From Chrysochromulina tobinii (lineage: Eukaryota > Haptophyta > Prymnesiales > Chrysochromulinaceae): a DNA stretch of 57,856 bases. How positions within the stretch are numbered: the first letter of the stretch is position 1; each line of letters starts with the position of its first letter. The stretch is taken from assembly GCA_001275005.1 (NCBI GenBank), contig JWZX01003305.1, positions 1 to 57,856 on the forward strand, read 5' to 3'. This document shows, piece after piece, positions 56,323 through 57,856 of this stretch. The notes below the pieces were generated by a model that worked only from the letters and a program-made list of their open reading frames with translations, ran no database searches and was not told the DNA's origin. A program made the position numbers and the translations under genes.

Positions 56323-56888
56323 ATGTCCGCCGGCGCCACCTTGCAAAACTACAACAACGATCTGGTCGCCTGCATTGAGGAGGTACGCGCGCCGTCACAC
56401 CGCCCGCGCGCAACACGCGATCAAGGGCTGCGGCTCACGTGCAGAAACGCCCATGCTCCTGGCTCTGGCCTTGGACTGCTCTTCTCATCGTGCCCTCGCC
56501 TCGCTCGCCTCGTCGTCGCAGCTTCGGGAGAAGCGTGAGGAGCTCAACCGATCGATCGCAGCTGACGAGGAAGAGAAGGGTGCGTCATCGCCCTCGCCGC
56601 ACCGCAGATGCGCTCAGTTGCTCGCCTCTTTCGTCTCATTGCCCTGACTGGACTGCGATCTCCGCGTGCGCAGCCAAGATCCAGAATGACCTTCGCATTT
56701 TGACCGAACGGTTGGCGCGCATCAACGACAACCTCGCGCGCAAAGTCTCCTCGCGTAACGAGTACGACAAGACGATCACCGAGACCGAGGCGGCCTACTC
56801 CAAGATCATGGAGGCGTCGCAGACGTTGCTGCATGTGCTCAAGCGCGAGAGCGTCAATCTTACGAAGAAGAAGCAGGCCTCCGCGTGA
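56323..56888 (+). CDS. SSNA1: SSNA1/DIP13 basal-body coiled-coil protein
   Basis: Exons 56323-56382, 56522-56579 and 56674-56888 give 110 residues, the family's length. [14 protein letters not shown] is followed across splices by [12 protein letters not shown] and [35 protein letters not shown], ending [14 protein letters not shown]. This is the whole SSNA1 (NA14/DIP13) coiled coil. The protein assembles into fibrils on centrioles, basal bodies and flagellar microtubules and can promote microtubule branching. It implies a flagellate life stage. Donors are GTACGC and GTGCGT. These introns show no repeats. Confidence 0.95.
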
Positions 56889-57331
56889 GCTGCTCTGCAT
56901 ACGCCGAGTGCCGAAGGACTACCGCGCGCCGGCAACTGTGATCTCGGCCAGTGTTTGTGTGACACATGCAACTACTGGGGTTCGGGCCTGACTGGTTTGT
57001 GTGTCGAACATGTGCAATCGTGACTAGTGGGTGGCGTCGTAGGTAGATTGCGCGCGCGTCTGGCGCTTTTCTTCACAAGCATGCCCGCTCGGCATGCGCC
57101 GGGTACAATTGGCCGGGCATCGAATCAATTGCATCGAAATGTGCCCGGCGGTACCTATCCAATCTCCATCGCGTGCGCGCGCTCTCCGTTCCTGTGTACC
57201 TCACGTCTCTCCATTGTCCCATCCGTAGAACTCGTGAACTCCACCCCCGGACGCGATCCAAACGCGGCAAGTTTCGTGTGTTCCAGGGTCACGACCAGAC
57301 CAGGGGTTACAAGTTCATGTAACGCTGTGCG
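56889..57331. other. Intergenic spacer, no gene seen
   Basis: 443 bp between two plus-strand genes. A GCCGGGTACAATTGGCCGGGC stretch near 57098 has short inverted GC blocks. No RNA gene was recognised. Confidence 0.4.
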
Positions 57332-57856
57332 ATGGACGGGGAGCTGAGCGGAGCGGAGCTGGGAGGAGCTGAGCCGGCAACTCAGGAGCTCGCAGTTGAG
57401 GAGCCGGCGGTTTCGGAGCCAGCGGTGGCAGAGCCAGTTGTACCATCAGAGCCTATGGTATCCAAACCTTCCGCTATGCAGCCGGCGGCAGCGGAGCGGG
57501 ATGCAGAGGCGCTAGCAGATAAGGCTGCAGCGGTAGCGGAGCCAGCCATGTTGGATGCAACACCGGCAGCCACGGCTGAGGAAGCGGCGGCCGATGCGGA
57601 GGCGGCGGAGGCGGCCGTGGCTGAGTCGGTGGCTATGGAGGTGGCGGCTACGGAGGCAGCGGTGGCCGAAGAGGTTGCGGTTGAGGCAGCTGCAGCTGAG
57701 AAAGCGGCGGCCGAAGCGGCGGCGGCGGCGGCGGCCGCGGCTGAGGCGGCGGCAGCGGAGGCGGCGGCAGCGGAGGCGTCTGCGACGGAGGCTGACGCGG
57801 CGGAGGAGGCGGCGGCCGAGGCGGCGGCGGCGGCGGCAGAGGCGGCGGCGGCGGCC
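57332..57856 (+). CDS. Ala/Glu-rich protein, 5' part only
   Basis: The frame opens with ATG at 57332 and remains open for 175 codons to the end of the window. The start is MDGELSGAELGGAEPATQ, followed by VAEPxV-type repeats and then a long Ala/Glu helix from GCG/GAG-rich triplet repeats. This resembles the Ala/Glu coiled coils of the scaffold gene at 7845 and the PARG tail. Function cannot be judged without the missing 3' part. Start choice is the first ATG after an in-frame stop. Confidence 0.6.
   Translation, partial: MDGELSGAELGGAEPATQELAVEEPAVSEPAVAEPVVPSEPMVSKPSAMQPAAAERDAEALADKAAAVAEPAMLDATPAATAEEAAADAEAAEAAVAESVAMEVAATEAAVAEEVAVEAAAAEKAAAEAAAAAAAAAEAAAAEAAAAEASATEADAAEEAAAEAAAAAAEAAAAA

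Overview
This is a gene-dense, GC-rich nuclear segment of a eukaryotic alga. The evidence is spliceosomal introns, cytosolic Hsp90 ending in MEEVD, presenilin, a DHHC enzyme, Tubby, a Nup98-type FG protein, PARG and SSNA1/DIP13. A secondary plastid is suggested by a zeaxanthin-epoxidase-like enzyme and by several two-part N-terminal leaders (signal peptide plus Ala-rich stretch). A haptophyte is my best guess; a pelagophyte or similar alga is possible. The assignment is inference from gene content and style, not from a match.

Layout. 0.7-7.3 kb (+): SAM-domain protein, DHHC acyltransferase, ankyrin/Nup98-like FG protein. 7.8-18.6 kb: giant ankyrin-coiled-coil-PDZ-TPR protein (-), glycosyltransferase-like protein (+), leadered Ala/Gln coiled-coil protein (-), zeaxanthin-epoxidase-like enzyme (-). 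18.9-23.2 kb (+): ankyrin-Tubby protein and a membrane protein with an HNH-like zinc motif. 24-32.8 kb: oxoglutarate-type carrier (-), Hsp90 (+), coiled-coil protein and presenilin (-), plastid lipocalin/fibrillin-like protein (+), PH-glutathione peroxidase selenoprotein (+). 33.2-48.2 kb: seven-exon glycoside-hydrolase-like gene, EF-hand proteins, prolyl-4-hydroxylase-TPR protein, plastid-type carrier, exostosin-like protein, small membrane and lumenal proteins. 48.6-57.9 kb: RING-TRAF finger protein, SAM-pentameric channel, a gamma-glutamylcyclotransferase-like gene broken by TAG, PARG with two BRCT domains, SSNA1, and an open-ended Ala/Glu-rich ORF. Many neighbours are divergent with 120-290 bp between starts, implying shared promoters.

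The most unusual content is in the introns. I reconstructed 20. Several share a ~40-nt 3' block (an introner-like family in Hsp90, PARG and twice in the glycoside-hydrolase gene). Many are filled with tandem repeats of about 10 bp, often built on TGATTGCC. In ten of the introns a copy of adjacent exon sequence sits at the splice junction, so that AG|GT occurs at both ends. This looks like recent intron gain by duplication or insertion. Twelve of 20 donors read GT(A/G)CG rather than GTRAGT. Gene functions are otherwise unrelated to one another; no operon-like pathway is evident.
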